NCBI GenBank assembly: GCA_023333565.1
Contig: JAJKFH010003650.1
Coordinates: 682,001-746,000 of the forward strand
Origin: Puffinus mauretanicus
Lineage: Eukaryota; Chordata; Aves; Procellariiformes; Procellariidae
Direction: 5' to 3'
Length of the DNA: 64,000 bases
The number at the start of each line of letters is the position of its first letter. The stretch's first letter is position 1. Both the position numbers and the translations under genes were made by a program. Below, one piece after another: positions 13,100 through 24,470 of the stretch. Below the pieces are notes generated by a model. That model did not search any database. It saw only the letters and a program-made list of their open reading frames with translations, and was not told where the DNA came from.

Positions 13100-13650
13100 G
13101 CAGCCCTCCCTGAGAAGCCTTCTGATGCAGGCAGACACTACCACCTCTGCTCTTCCTCGCAGGGGACTGAGGCATTTGTACTGAAGGTCGTCTCTGACGT
13201 GCTGCAGCCCCACAGCCCCGCACCAGGCACCTGTGGCAACAGCTAAGGTGTGCGAGAGAGCTGTGGGAGCCTCCACCCACGCACCCTCTTCTCATTGGCT
13301 TGGGAGCTGCATTTAAATTCCTGCCCTGGCTTTTCTTTCTTACCTGCTGCCTTCTAGGCATGCATGTGCCTAGTCTTCTATGTTGCTAATCCTTGCTTCA
13401 CCTCACCTTGGCTTGCTGATTTGACTCCCTGGCTTGACCTCAGACTTGTCTTGTTGCTACAGGCTCTTCCAGCAGTCCCTGAGCTGTGGTTAACCCCACT
13501 TACTGCTGTGGCTTGCTCTGCTTTTCTTAAGTGCTTAAGAACAGTATTGCTTGCTAGTGAACCTACCTGGCCACCATCCTCAGCTCCTGGCCTGTCCTCT
13601 GTTGAGGAGCAACTCAACTCTGGATGCTTCCTACCACCTTCCTGATAGGT
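13100..13650 (+). repeat. CT-rich LTR-like block, family unknown
   Basis: The block is clearly more GC- and CT-rich than its surroundings. It has a TATA-like 'catttaaattcctg' near 13310, followed by repeated 'gcttga' and 'ttgact' words ('gatttgactccctggcttga', 'cctcagacttgtcttg') at about 13415-13460. This layout resembles the U3-R-U5 of vertebrate LTR retrotransposons, read on the plus strand. No TG..CA boundary with a target duplication could be fixed, and no related copy was found in the window. Open frames on both strands here (up to 123 codons) look like by-products of base composition. A degenerate exon is the alternative. Confidence 0.35.
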
Positions 13651-14384
13651 GTTTCAGATGTGTATAAACAGCAGTCTTTGCAGAACCTACTGAATCAGTG
13701 GAGAGCCCACCAAGTTGCAAAATGACTAGGAAAGTCTAAAACTTTAATTCTCTAGTACAACTTAATGTGGAAGTAGAAGCTTTTTTGAATGCCAAGACTT
13801 ATGTAATATAAGTGCCAACAAGTGAGGTATTTATTGTACATAAGATATGCTGCAAGATGGAAAATGATAAACACTAGCATCTAAGAAGTGGGATTTCAGT
13901 TACCTCTTTGTTCTCTTCACTTAATAATTATACATCGCCATAGTATGGCAAAATATTCTTACTATAGTCAAAGGAGATACCATAAAAGTCCATTCACAAT
14001 GTTTAAATTTTATAGTCATATATATGGGACTACATAACTACACAGGCCTCTAAGGACTATTATATAGACATAAGAGAGAAAGGATTTATCTGTTAGCTTT
14101 TATCATCGTCACATACCTAAATGTTTAAAGGCACTTCAGAATATACCTTTCATGGCTGTAGTGCTAATATCTGAATTTGTATATAAAACTTTGAAAAATG
14201 GATGTTAGCACTATAATGTATATGCCAAAGGAGACTGACTTTCTGTCAGTATTAGAAGATTCTGAATGCTTGACATAACTATTTTCTTCTGTAGATTTTT
14301 CCTGCAATGCCTGGAAATACTTTAAGCATTGGAGGTAAAGAGTGTGGTCAACCATCAATAGGCTTTTAATTGTAACATTTGACT

Positions 14385-15490
14385 TGTGGTTTATGATAAT
14401 GACTGCATGGCAAGGCTTTGGTAGTGAGGGGGCTACAGGAGTGGCTTCAGTGAGAAGCTGCTAGAAGCTTCCCCTATGTCCGACAGAGCCAATGCCAGCC
14501 GGCTCCAAGATGGACCTGCCGCTGGCCAAGGCTGAGCCCATCAGCAATGGTGGTTCCGCCTCTGTGATAACATATTTAAGAAGGCGGGGGGGGGGAGGAA
14601 ACCTGCGCAATTGCAGCCGGAGAGAGGAGTGAGAATATGTGAGAGAGACAACCCTGCAGACCCTGAGGTCAGTGAAGAAGGAGGGGGAGGAGGTGCTCCA
14701 GGCGCCGGAGCAGAGATTCCCCTGCAGCCCCTGGTGAAGACCATGGTGAGGCAGGCTGTCCGCCTGCAGCCCATGGAGGACCCCACGCCAGAGCAGGTGG
14801 ATGCACCCCAAAGGAGGCTGTGACCCTGTGGGCAGCCCGTGCTGGAGCAGGCTCCTGGCAGGACCTGTGGAGAAAGGAGCCCACGCTGGAGCAGGTTTGC
14901 TGGCAGGACTTGTGACCCCATGGGGGACCCATGCTGGAGCAGTCTGTTCCTGAAGGACTGCACCCTGTGGAAAGGACCCACACTGGAGCAGTTTGTGAAG
15001 AACTGCAGCCTGTGGGAAGGACTCAGGTTAGAGAAGTTCATGGAGGACAATCTCCCATGGGAGGGACCCCAGGCTGGAGCAGGGGAAGAGTGTGACGAGT
15101 CCTCTCCCTGAGGAGGAAGGAGCAGCAGAGACAACGTGTGATGAACTGACAGGAACCCCCATTCCCTGTCCCCCTGCGCCGGGGGGAGGGGGAAAGGTAG
15201 AGAAAATTGGCAATCAAGTTAAGAAGGGAGGGGTGGGGAGAAGGTGTTTTTAAGATTTGGTTTTATTTCTCATTACCCTACTCTGATTTGATTGGTAATA
15301 AATTAAATTAATTTCCCCAAGTCGAGTCTGTTTTGCCTGTGACAGTAATTGCTGAGTGATCTCTCCCTGTCCTTATCTCAACGCATGAGCCTTTCGTTAT
15401 ATTTTTCTCTCCCTTGTCCAGTTGAGGAGGGGGAGTGACAGAGTGGCTTTGGTGGGCACCTGATATCCAGCCAGGGTCAACCTACCACCA
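14385..15490 (+). mobile_element. Long avian ERV LTR (about 1.1 kb) with internal short repeats
   Basis: I recognise this as a common avian endogenous-retrovirus LTR. It runs from 'tgtggttt' through 'gcatggcaaggctttggtag' to a 3' end 'gccagggtcaacctaccacca'. A TATA-like 'catatttaag' lies near 14570 and the AATAAA polyadenylation signal at 15297-15302, which fixes the plus orientation. A purine-rich 'gaagaaggagggggaggagg' follows the TATA. Seven or so imperfect copies of a 44-57 bp unit sit at 14780-15080. No flanking internal region was recognised and no target duplication is evident, so it is probably a solo LTR. Minus-strand frames of up to 197 codons inside it come from the repeats and GC content, not from a gene. 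Confidence 0.8.
14780..15080 (+). repeat. Imperfect ~44-57 bp tandem units inside the LTR
   Basis: A core 'acgctggagcag' recurs with variants at about 14782, 14839, 14883, 14931, 14981, 15025 and 15071, alternating with 'ggcaggac', 'gaaggac' or 'gaagaac' words and 'cctgtgg' boxes. The spacing is 44-57 bases. The array lies between the TATA-like box and the polyadenylation signal, so it falls in the transcribed leader part of the LTR. Confidence 0.7.
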
Positions 15491-18400
15491 TAGTACTCAG
15501 TAAAGTTTAGAAGCTATTTTCTTCCCTGTTAGGCTGGGTGGAAACTCTGTTTAGCTAATTATCAACATAAATGTTTCTATTCCTGCAAGTCCTCTTTTTT
15601 GAAGTGGAAAAGATGCTCGGATCCATGAAGCATCTTGTGTCTGATAGAGTTGTCATCTAATGGTAAGTTTATTAAAGTCAAAATAAGCTCACATAATCAG
15701 CTGCTTATACTACCAGTCAGTAAGCAGGCATGAAAATCAAAGGGAAGTAGAAATCTGAACAAGCTGCGTGTAGTCTCTGCAAACATTCTTGTATTATACT
15801 TCAGCTGAATTTTGCTTCTGGTTAAGAAACTGTAGGGATCAGTCATCATTAAAACTGCAGAAAGCAAGCTGAGCAAGCCATTGTGGTATTAGCCTATACT
15901 CACCGAGCTGAAACCACAGCACTACAGCTGCTGACATTTCTTTTCATTCATCTGTGCCTCTGTTACTCTTCAGTAGGCCACCCACTGTGCGCTTGCATAT
16001 TGCTGTATATGCACATTGGAGATTATGCACTATCATGCTCTATTTCTCTAAATTTTCCTTTAAATAAAAAAGCCCTAAGGCTTTCAACCAATATCAAGCT
16101 TGGATTAATGATGCCTATAAACTCATCTCTTCTCTGATAGGTGTTTCTCCGTTTAAGACATATATTGGCTAAAATGACAAGTTCACCACCTGTTGGTTTT
16201 ATTAAGTAGTACTCGTGTCAGTGTAAGTACTGTTCGCTTATCAGAAAGATTCAGATTATCAGAATATTAGGAATGTGGTAAAACTCAAAACTATTGAGTG
16301 GGTCAGAGAATATTCTTAAAAATTAAGGTTTTCCCATCAAGAAGCTATTAGCCTGGAGCAAGTATAGAAAATGAGCTACACTGCATCCACTAGTCTGACA
16401 AAATCTTCAACTTTTCATGAGACAAGTAGTTAGGTGACTAGTATTATGCTATTATTACTACTAATAATTAGCCTTTATTAAAAAAAAATAAAAACAATTC
16501 TGTCAAAAGGGTTAACTGAAAAATGAATGCAGGCTGAAAGAATAAACATATTCAGCTGCCTGACTTACAAAATTCCATCACAGTATTTTTGCCTTTCTGA
16601 CAAGGGCAATGAATGTGTTTGTCAAATCTGGACAGCGAAGTGGCTACCAGCAGCCTATATTTGCACTGAGGAAGGAGGATTCTGGGTTTTTATTTATTGG
16701 GTTTTCTCATAGTCCCCTTCAAATGTGTTTATGGGGCTTGTACTTATTCCATCTTGCAGAACCCGCATGCTTCAGTGCACTGAATCCATCCTTCCCATAC
16801 TAGGAGAACCTTGTATATTAGGGTTTAGGCTGAGGGAAGCTTCAGCTGCAGATGATCACTTTGGTCCAACTGACTAAGATTTGGACTATAAAAGCCATTA
16901 GTACCATTGCCTGTTTGATGTTTTGACTTCTCTGTCTTTTGGCTAGGACATTTCTCCCATTTGTGGATTAGGAACCAAAGTCTTGCTTATCTCTCTCTTC
17001 TGGGCACTGTTGCAGCCTGGAGTGTCAGAATGATGCTGAGCTTGGCTTTCTAGTCATGTTTCTCACACCAGCAATCAAAGCAGGCAAGGAGCTTGCATTG
17101 AAAGTATAGCATGGATATTAAGGAGCCAAAATAGGCACACAAACAAGATCTGTCTGTGTGATACAGACAAGTAAGCTGAGTGGTGGAGTATAAATTTGTA
17201 AAGGCACACTGAAGTTTGTTCTTGCAAAGATGCTGTGGGTCTAAACTAACATTCACCTTGGCACTCAGCTAGAATGGCAAACTTGAGCCCAAACTTGTGC
17301 ACACCTACCTTGAGAGGCAGTTGATGTGTAGCCTTTCAGATTCTCTGCCTCCACTAATGTAAATACTAATAAATTTAGCTTCTAACTTTACACTATTCAC
17401 AAGAAAACACAGATGCTGTTTATTCTTTATGTCTCTGCTCAGAAAATGAATCAGCAATTGCTTTTTTCTAAATATGTATATATTTCAGAGAAGTCAGTAC
17501 TAGATTTACAAATGCAGGGACTGGAGTAATTTTCTCATCAACAGGCTGGGTGGATGGCTCTTACAGCCACTGTGCATGCTTCTACACAGCATTCACCTTA
17601 TGTGTAGCACTGGCATATGAAGGTATCAATATCCACTTGCATCCTTCTGAGCCATGCATCGTCTCAAGAATTTAGTATGGTGGTTTTCCCCAAAACCTGG
17701 TAACAGTGTGTTTCATGATAAAGCAACCTTAACTCAGCATATTTCAGAAAATTAACAGCCAAAAGGCTTTATTCTGTGCAAGATTGCTTCAAAGACAACC
17801 CTGAACTTTTTTTTTAAAGTTGAAATATTTGTGGCAGACACTTATCTTTAGCACTGCCATATTTAGTATGAAAAGCACTAGCTCGCACGTTGTCCCCTGA
17901 ACTAGCAGAAGTGGGAGGAAAAAATATTAATCACTTACAATACAACATGTAACCTAGTTCTGTGATGAACACAAAATCATACTACATAACTGTAAAAGCA
18001 TTGGATTGGAAACTCTAGAAGATGGGGACAGGGGAACTTCTGACTACTGTTGTAAAAGCCTTTTTGTTATTGTTTTATATTACACATTACTAATCCTTAA
18101 CATCAATTTAAAAAAGCAATTTTCCAGGCCTATCTCCAAATTCTACAGAAGTCATCCCATAAAGCGACTCCAACTCTTCTGGAGATTTTTCTCATGACTA
18201 AAACATGATTAGCATATAAAGAGTAACAGAATATTGAAAACAGTCTGAAAATGTATAGATTAGAGATCCCCCCCCCAATCTGTCTGACCCATTCTATATA
18301 CAGTCGGAAATTCATTACTGACTTCTGTGGGATGCTTTATACAACTTTTAGGATGTTTTCTGTTATTCTAGCAAATTCCCTCTTCCTAATAGCAAAGTGA

Positions 18401-21369
18401 ATAAGATTTGACAGGTGGAACTACTAATAGTTAATGTTCCTTCTTTCATTTTCAAAAATCACTGAATATTTATCTATGCTTTGAATTCTAAGTACCTAAT
18501 TAATAGGATACCTAACCTTCTAATAGTACTTAGACACAAGAACTAATCATTTCTGTGGGTTAAGAAGAACATATTAACTAAATCACCAAAATTTCAAGCT
18601 TACAAATGATTCTTTTGCATCATACCAATGCACATGTCTTAACACCCTTGGAGCTTTATGTTTTCTATAGAACTTTCTCTTTTTTCCTCCCTTTACTGAG
18701 ACTTTCTAATCTCTCAAACAGGCATTTTTTTGTTATCTTATTATAGGGTGGCACTGTAAGAATTTGACTCCGTGTTCTTTTGTTGATTTTTCACTTACTG
18801 TTCTAGACAGAAAGACTTATTGATAAATCTAGGAAATAACTCTGAGAAATAATAGCCACCCCAAAAGAAAAGTACAAGAGTGAAAGAGGCATAGGTGAAG
18901 GTTTTGTTAGGAACTGAGGCTTGGAAAGGAAAATAATAATCTCGTAAGGCTAAAGTTATGTAGGAAAATCTTTAGGACTGGGGGGAGATGGACACACAAA
19001 ATAAAGAAACAGAAGAGTTGAGGTTCAGGAATAATGTTACAGGATTGGGGATTTTGGAAATGTAAAAACTAACATGAGTTTTGGGGTATTCCCTAATACT
19101 TCAAGAGCAAAATGAGAGAGTAGAGCCCAAGAGCAGATGAAGGAAGGATGAAAGAAGTCCAGCCTTCAGAAGACTAGAGGCTTTCAGAAAATTCTAGGAT
19201 GAAAGACTTGTTTACACCCAGCTCTGTGAGCCTGCAGTCCTTCCAGACTCTAAATTGGGTTTAAGGAACTGCTGAGATACATCTCTAGCTAAAGGTGCTG
19301 CAACCTGATGAGTGACAGACACAAAGGGAAACCTGAAACAAAGGCCTGATCCTACCCTGGGTTTGAAGAATCTTGCTGTTTGGTGATACTCTGAAGAAAT
19401 AACTCATTGAGCTGATCGATATGATCAGTGATGATATGCTTGATCTGTTTTGTCTGGTAAAATGAAGTATAGATAACTTGTACAAATACAAACTTTCTTT
19501 CTTGACTCTGAAAGGATCAAAGATTATTTTCATGTCAACTATATTTAAGTGAAATGTTGGAGGGAGCATAGCTTTCAGCAGGAAGACTTGAACTCAAATG
19601 TCTGTTATTAAAGGCCTTAGCTTATTGAACCAATTTTCTTTGATTATTCACTGGAATGAAGGTATATATAAAACTATTTGTTAATGATTTTTACACTACT
19701 ACCCATGTTTCTCAGCATAAGATTTTTTGGTAAAATTTGACTTGTAACTGAATATATTGTGCTGAGACTGTCCTGCACCTTTTGCAGGAGTTTCTAATAG
19801 TTTTAATAGTCTAGTAAAGCAGCATTTATCAAACTGGTGTTACGATGTGAGGGCAGGAAGAGCAGACAAGGTGTAAAGCACTGCAATGTGCTCTTATCCA
19901 GCTATCATTGTTAGGCAAAGTTGTTCAATTTGACTGAAATAAGATGTGGATCAAGAGATGCATCTTAATACACATCTATTTGCTTCCGTTAGTTACACGG
20001 ATCATCTTGTCCCACCTCCTATAGTTTTCCTCCTAATAATCCTTATGAATCAAGCTAAAATGTAAGACACAATGTTTAAAACTCTTTTCCACACTGATTT
20101 TAAGGCTTGGACAACTTTCTCTTTGCAGCGTGTGCTTCATAAGAGAGGAAACTAAGACATTGCAAAAGTCTGAAGTGAGTTGCTGGGTACTGAAGAATAG
20201 TAAGCATTTTTTTTTCTATAAATATGGATACTAAATGCTTTTCCTAATTCAAAAGAAAATTCTCATGTTCTGAGAGACAGGCTCTATGGAATTTGTCAAA
20301 TAATGGACTTTTAAGTCTTTTTATTGTTTCTTCTGTAACTTAATCTAACAAACTGGATGAACTTTTGATGATTAATTTCTCAGTTTTGGAGGCCTCAAGG
20401 AAAATTACTATATTTGTGTTAGTTGAGCCAGCTCTGAATTGCTTTTTGTATTTATAGCTGTATTTGCACTCATATTTGATTTCCAGCTCCAAATCGGAAG
20501 TCACATGAACTTCAAACAAATTCAAGATTTTGGTTTCAGTTAAATAACTGACTACAGTTTCTTTCCTGTAGATGTTTAAGACTTCTAATACTTACCAGCA
20601 GCAAAAAAGATCAAGTGTTTGTGATGGAAACCACAAAAGAATTTGTGTATGGGTCTAGAGAACAGATATTTTGTTGTAGTACAGAGTTCAGTCTTAACAG
20701 CCCTGGTGGCAATGCTCAGTCTACAGTTATGCTTAAAAGAATATGATGAAGAACAAGAACTCCAAAGATGTGGAGAAATTATGTGCTGAAAGTCTATCCC
20801 AAGAATATTATTTGAACATCCAAATTTCCATGAAGTGTTCTGAAAGTTTAGTATTTGATCTCCGTTGTATCTTGCTAGTCTCTAACTCAGGGTGATGACA
20901 TAGGTGTGTTGGACAGACATAAGAAAACTGCAGGCATAATTATATTTTGCAACATGTATGCAAATCCCACTGATGTGAATGACTTTACAGAGGATAGGAT
21001 TTGGGTCCATGTTCATAATTCTGTTCTTGGTAGAAACAGTTAGCTTTGGATTTTAAAAAGATGTTTATGTTTCCAAACACAGTCCTTGAAGGGCAAGTCT
21101 GCATTCTTGCTCTTCCTGAATACCAAGGGGGGATATAGAAATATATTACTTGTGCTGTGCTAAGAACTGGGTGAAAGGCAATAGTGTTTAGATAGTGAAA
21201 AGGAGTTAAAATTTTGAGGGTTTTTTTGTAATGTAAATCAGCAAAAGAGGGAGAAAAATTGTTCTACAATTCTTTCCTTCAAGGACTTCCATCTCTTTGT
21301 AGGAAGAACCACATAGGACTATTGTGCTATAAAATCCATGAACATCAATTCACTCCCTTAAAGTCTCTT
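15491..21369. other. AT-rich sequence, no gene recognised
   Basis: No open frame shows a recognisable domain, and no repeat family was named with confidence. A short C-run interrupts at about 18270. The sequence is consistent with intron or intergenic DNA. Confidence 0.45.
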
Positions 21370-21985
21370 CGCTGTGCAGGAACAATTATCAGACTGTCTT
21401 CTAGTGCCAAGCACCAATTCCCTCACCAGGCTCCTTCGTAGAGGCTCAGTTCTCACTGTTCCCAGAGTCTGGCTCCCTTTTCCCTCTTCCCCCCCCTCTC
21501 AGCTGGAGCCACTCAATAGACTGAAGGAGCTATTGTTGCTGTCTGTTTTGGGAAATGGCAGATAACAGATGGAATTAGAGCCCACCACCATTCTGAAGGA
21601 CTCCAGTACCACAGTTGGTGCTTAAAGTGATGTGAAGTGGGGTATCCCAGCCTTTGGCTTTCTGCCCTTTTATTTTCAGAGTATTTATCCTTTTTGTTGA
21701 GAAAGAACTGTGCCAGGATATCACTTCTTTCAGACGCTCCAAGTGGACCTATATGGCTAGGACTTTCTCCAGTTGAGTTAGAAGACACCGTTGTCATTGT
21801 GTGTGATAAAGTGATGGTTGCCTCCCCTGCAAAAGGGGAGGATGTCTGTACTGTACTGCCACTGAACTCGTAGCTGCAGGACTCTTCTACCAGAGTCAAA
21901 CTCTCTCTGATCACAGAACTTGGCCAAGCTATGACACAAACCAGCTGTTGACAATCATATGCTCCAACTTTACCAAACACCCTAG
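21370..21985 (-). other. GC-richer block with a 155-codon open frame, unidentified
   Basis: The minus strand is open from 21980 to 21513 (155 codons), long for such AT-rich surroundings. The translation is rich in Ser and Thr (SGSTVQTSSPFAGEATIT) and contains a W-rich patch, WYWSPSEWWW. I do not recognise a family. There is no signal peptide, no obvious membrane segment and no clear splice pattern. The plus strand is also open over part of it (78 codons), which hints at composition rather than coding. It could be a degraded exon, part of an unlisted repeat, or chance. Confidence 0.25.
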
Positions 21986-24309
21986 TGTACCCAAGTTTAC
22001 CCTAGTACCAGATAAAACCTGGAGACACTCACTATCTGTATTTCTACTGGATAGATAGAAATAAATTAAGACTTTGCTCAGTGAGGAAGAAAGTCTGACC
22101 TGAACTTACCTGAATACAGATGAAGACAGACAGATTATCTCACATCATATCGCACTGAATATTAGATGAGTTATATTTGATAAGTTTTATTGTTTTTAAT
22201 TTGGGGGGACTGAGAGAGAATTAAGTAAATACTAAATTTTATGCCAAAATGAGTCCCAAGATAGAGATTTGTATAAAAGGGCTATTAACAACCTCATAAC
22301 ACCAAAGGCATTAAGAGCGGTATAGGGAAGGACTGGAGGAGGGAATGTTTGGAGAAGAATAGTAAGACGGTGGATAAATAAGGAAGAGGACAGGTAGGCA
22401 TTAGCCAAGAAACTCCAATGTCTCACTTGCCATTTCAGAGTGATTTTTTTCTCCCAGCATACCTTTACTAGATATCAAATGGATTTCTATATATAGATCT
22501 TCCTTCACTGATTTGTATGGTACTTAGCCAGGAACCTTAGGTAACTGTTTTATATCTCATTACATAATTTTAGTGCTAGACACATGTTTAGCGGTGATAT
22601 AGCTCATTGATTGCAGAGAACATTACATTTCTGCTATTCTATTTCTGTCTCATAAAACTAGAACTTCAGTAACTTTTTGAGAAAGAATATCCTTAATGTA
22701 GGAGAACAGTGAATCTTAGGTGGGGAAATTTTACTTTAATGAAATGTGTTGTTTAGGATGCTTTCTGTTTCATAATATTTCTTTTCTTTCATATCCCATA
22801 CTTTCAGCAAATGTTGACAGGCTTTTTTGGGGCTCCAGCGATAGTCTTGAAACATTCCCAAGAGCCTGGCAGCTATCCTATAGATCTCTGCTGCTCTCTG
22901 AATGTGCCATTTTCACCTGTCTACTTGGGAAGCTTCATTTACATATGCTCCAGATTCTAGTAATTCCAAATATACTTTCCCTGCTGAAATGGAAAATCAT
23001 TTCCTCTCAAAAGTTTCCCACATAAACATGATTATTCTAGGGAAAAGAAAAAAAAAAAATCCTAACATGACTGAAAAGAAACTTCCTCCCTGTTTTTTTT
23101 TTATTATTTTAAACCATTGTCCTCCATTTAGTTGTGAATGCCCCCTGTAATACATTGATCCCAAACTGAAATGGCATCAGTTAATTGCCTATGCCTCTTC
23201 TAAAGTAAAAACTCTTTCCCCTTGAAGTACTGGGAAATGGCAGTGGAGTTGCAAGAATCCACGTTACTGACAACTACCACAGTGTTTGTCAGCGCATGGA
23301 CATAATTTGATGAGTTTCATTCCTCTATCTACTAGTGCAGAGAAGTTCCATTTAAATTTCAGCTTACTGGGCAAGAAGCACAGGGGAAAGGAGGAGTTTC
23401 ACTCTTGAGATCAAAGAGATAAAACCCATATAGATGCTAATCCTATAATTTCCAGAGGCTGAATATAGGTCCTTAGTGAGTGCATTAATTAACTGTTTTT
23501 GGCAAGGCTGCAAATGACTATTTCTAAGACTATATTTTCAAGCTGTCATTTCTCTACAGCATAATGTACACGGAGTCATTTTCTTTCTCTAGCTTTGGCT
23601 TGGTGCTGATGGTGGAGCACTGCAAATGGGGCAGCTGACTACCACCAGAAAGTTTACTGTTGTGTTTTGTAGATTTATGTCTGCATGTTTGAACAACTAG
23701 TGTTGTTTAAACTAGCAGTCTTAGCCTGCTACCCCATTGACAGAACTGCCACACATCTGGGCTCTCCCAAGCAGTTTCTCCTATGCAGGATTGCTTTGGA
23801 TGATCTTGAAGACTGTGTTTGAGATTTCCAGATATATTTCAGCTCTGTGTCCTCAGGTAGCTTCTGTGCATCCAGGAAATCCTGCACGCGTTCACCATGT
23901 GTGGCTCAGTCCGAGGGCGTATACGCCATACAGGGGATGCTCTTGAGAGCTCTCACACTGACTATGGCATTTCAGGAGAGTAGCTGGCCTGGGTTATAGT
24001 AGACCCAACAATGTTCAGAAGAGTGGAATGAAACACTGATGTGCTGCACATGTGCAGTGAGACTGACAGTCTGAAACCCTGCAGCTGACTGCACTACTGA
24101 TAAACTGTGTTGATACATACCTGCAAAACTGAGAAGGGGTTAAGCCACTTTCTGGCATTTAAAGGCTACCATAGAGGGGAGAGAATGAACTGTTCTCCGT
24201 GCCTGTGGTACACAGGATGAAAAGGAATGGCCTTAAATGGCAGCAGAAGGTTTCCAGTCAGACACTGGCTATGTTTTCTTATGTATAAGAATTGCAAAGC
24301 ACTGAAATA
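21986..24309. other. AT-rich sequence, no gene recognised
   Basis: The open frames are short (about 100 codons or fewer) with no domain. Nothing else was identified. Confidence 0.45.
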
Positions 24310-24470
24310 TGTGGCTTAGGGAGACTGGAATCTTCATCACTGGAAATACTTAATGACAAGTTAAACAAGCCCCTGCCAGGAGATAGATCCTGCTTTAGAG
24401 AGGACACTAAGCTAGATGATCTCCCCAGGTTCCTTCTAGGTTTATTTTCTTATGATTGTATGCACAATAA
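24310..24470 (+). repeat. CR1 LINE 3'-end fragment
   Basis: The plus strand carries the sense-strand CR1 tail in order: 'ggaatcttcatcactggaaa' (about 24328), 'acaagcccctgccaggaga' (about 24365), then 'ctagatgatctccccaggtt' with 'ccttctaggt' (about 24413-24442), and a decayed terminal 'atgattgtatg' (about 24452). This is the usual CR1 ending, in which a 'gatgacct..ggtcccttcca' box precedes short ATTCTATG-type repeats. Only the last ~150 bp remain, the standard severe 5' truncation. Confidence 0.72.

Noticed and set aside
14541..15134. 197-codon minus-strand open frame, longest in the window
   Set aside because: It lies wholly inside the LTR, on the strand opposite its transcription, over the internal tandem units. 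Length is explained by repeats and GC content.
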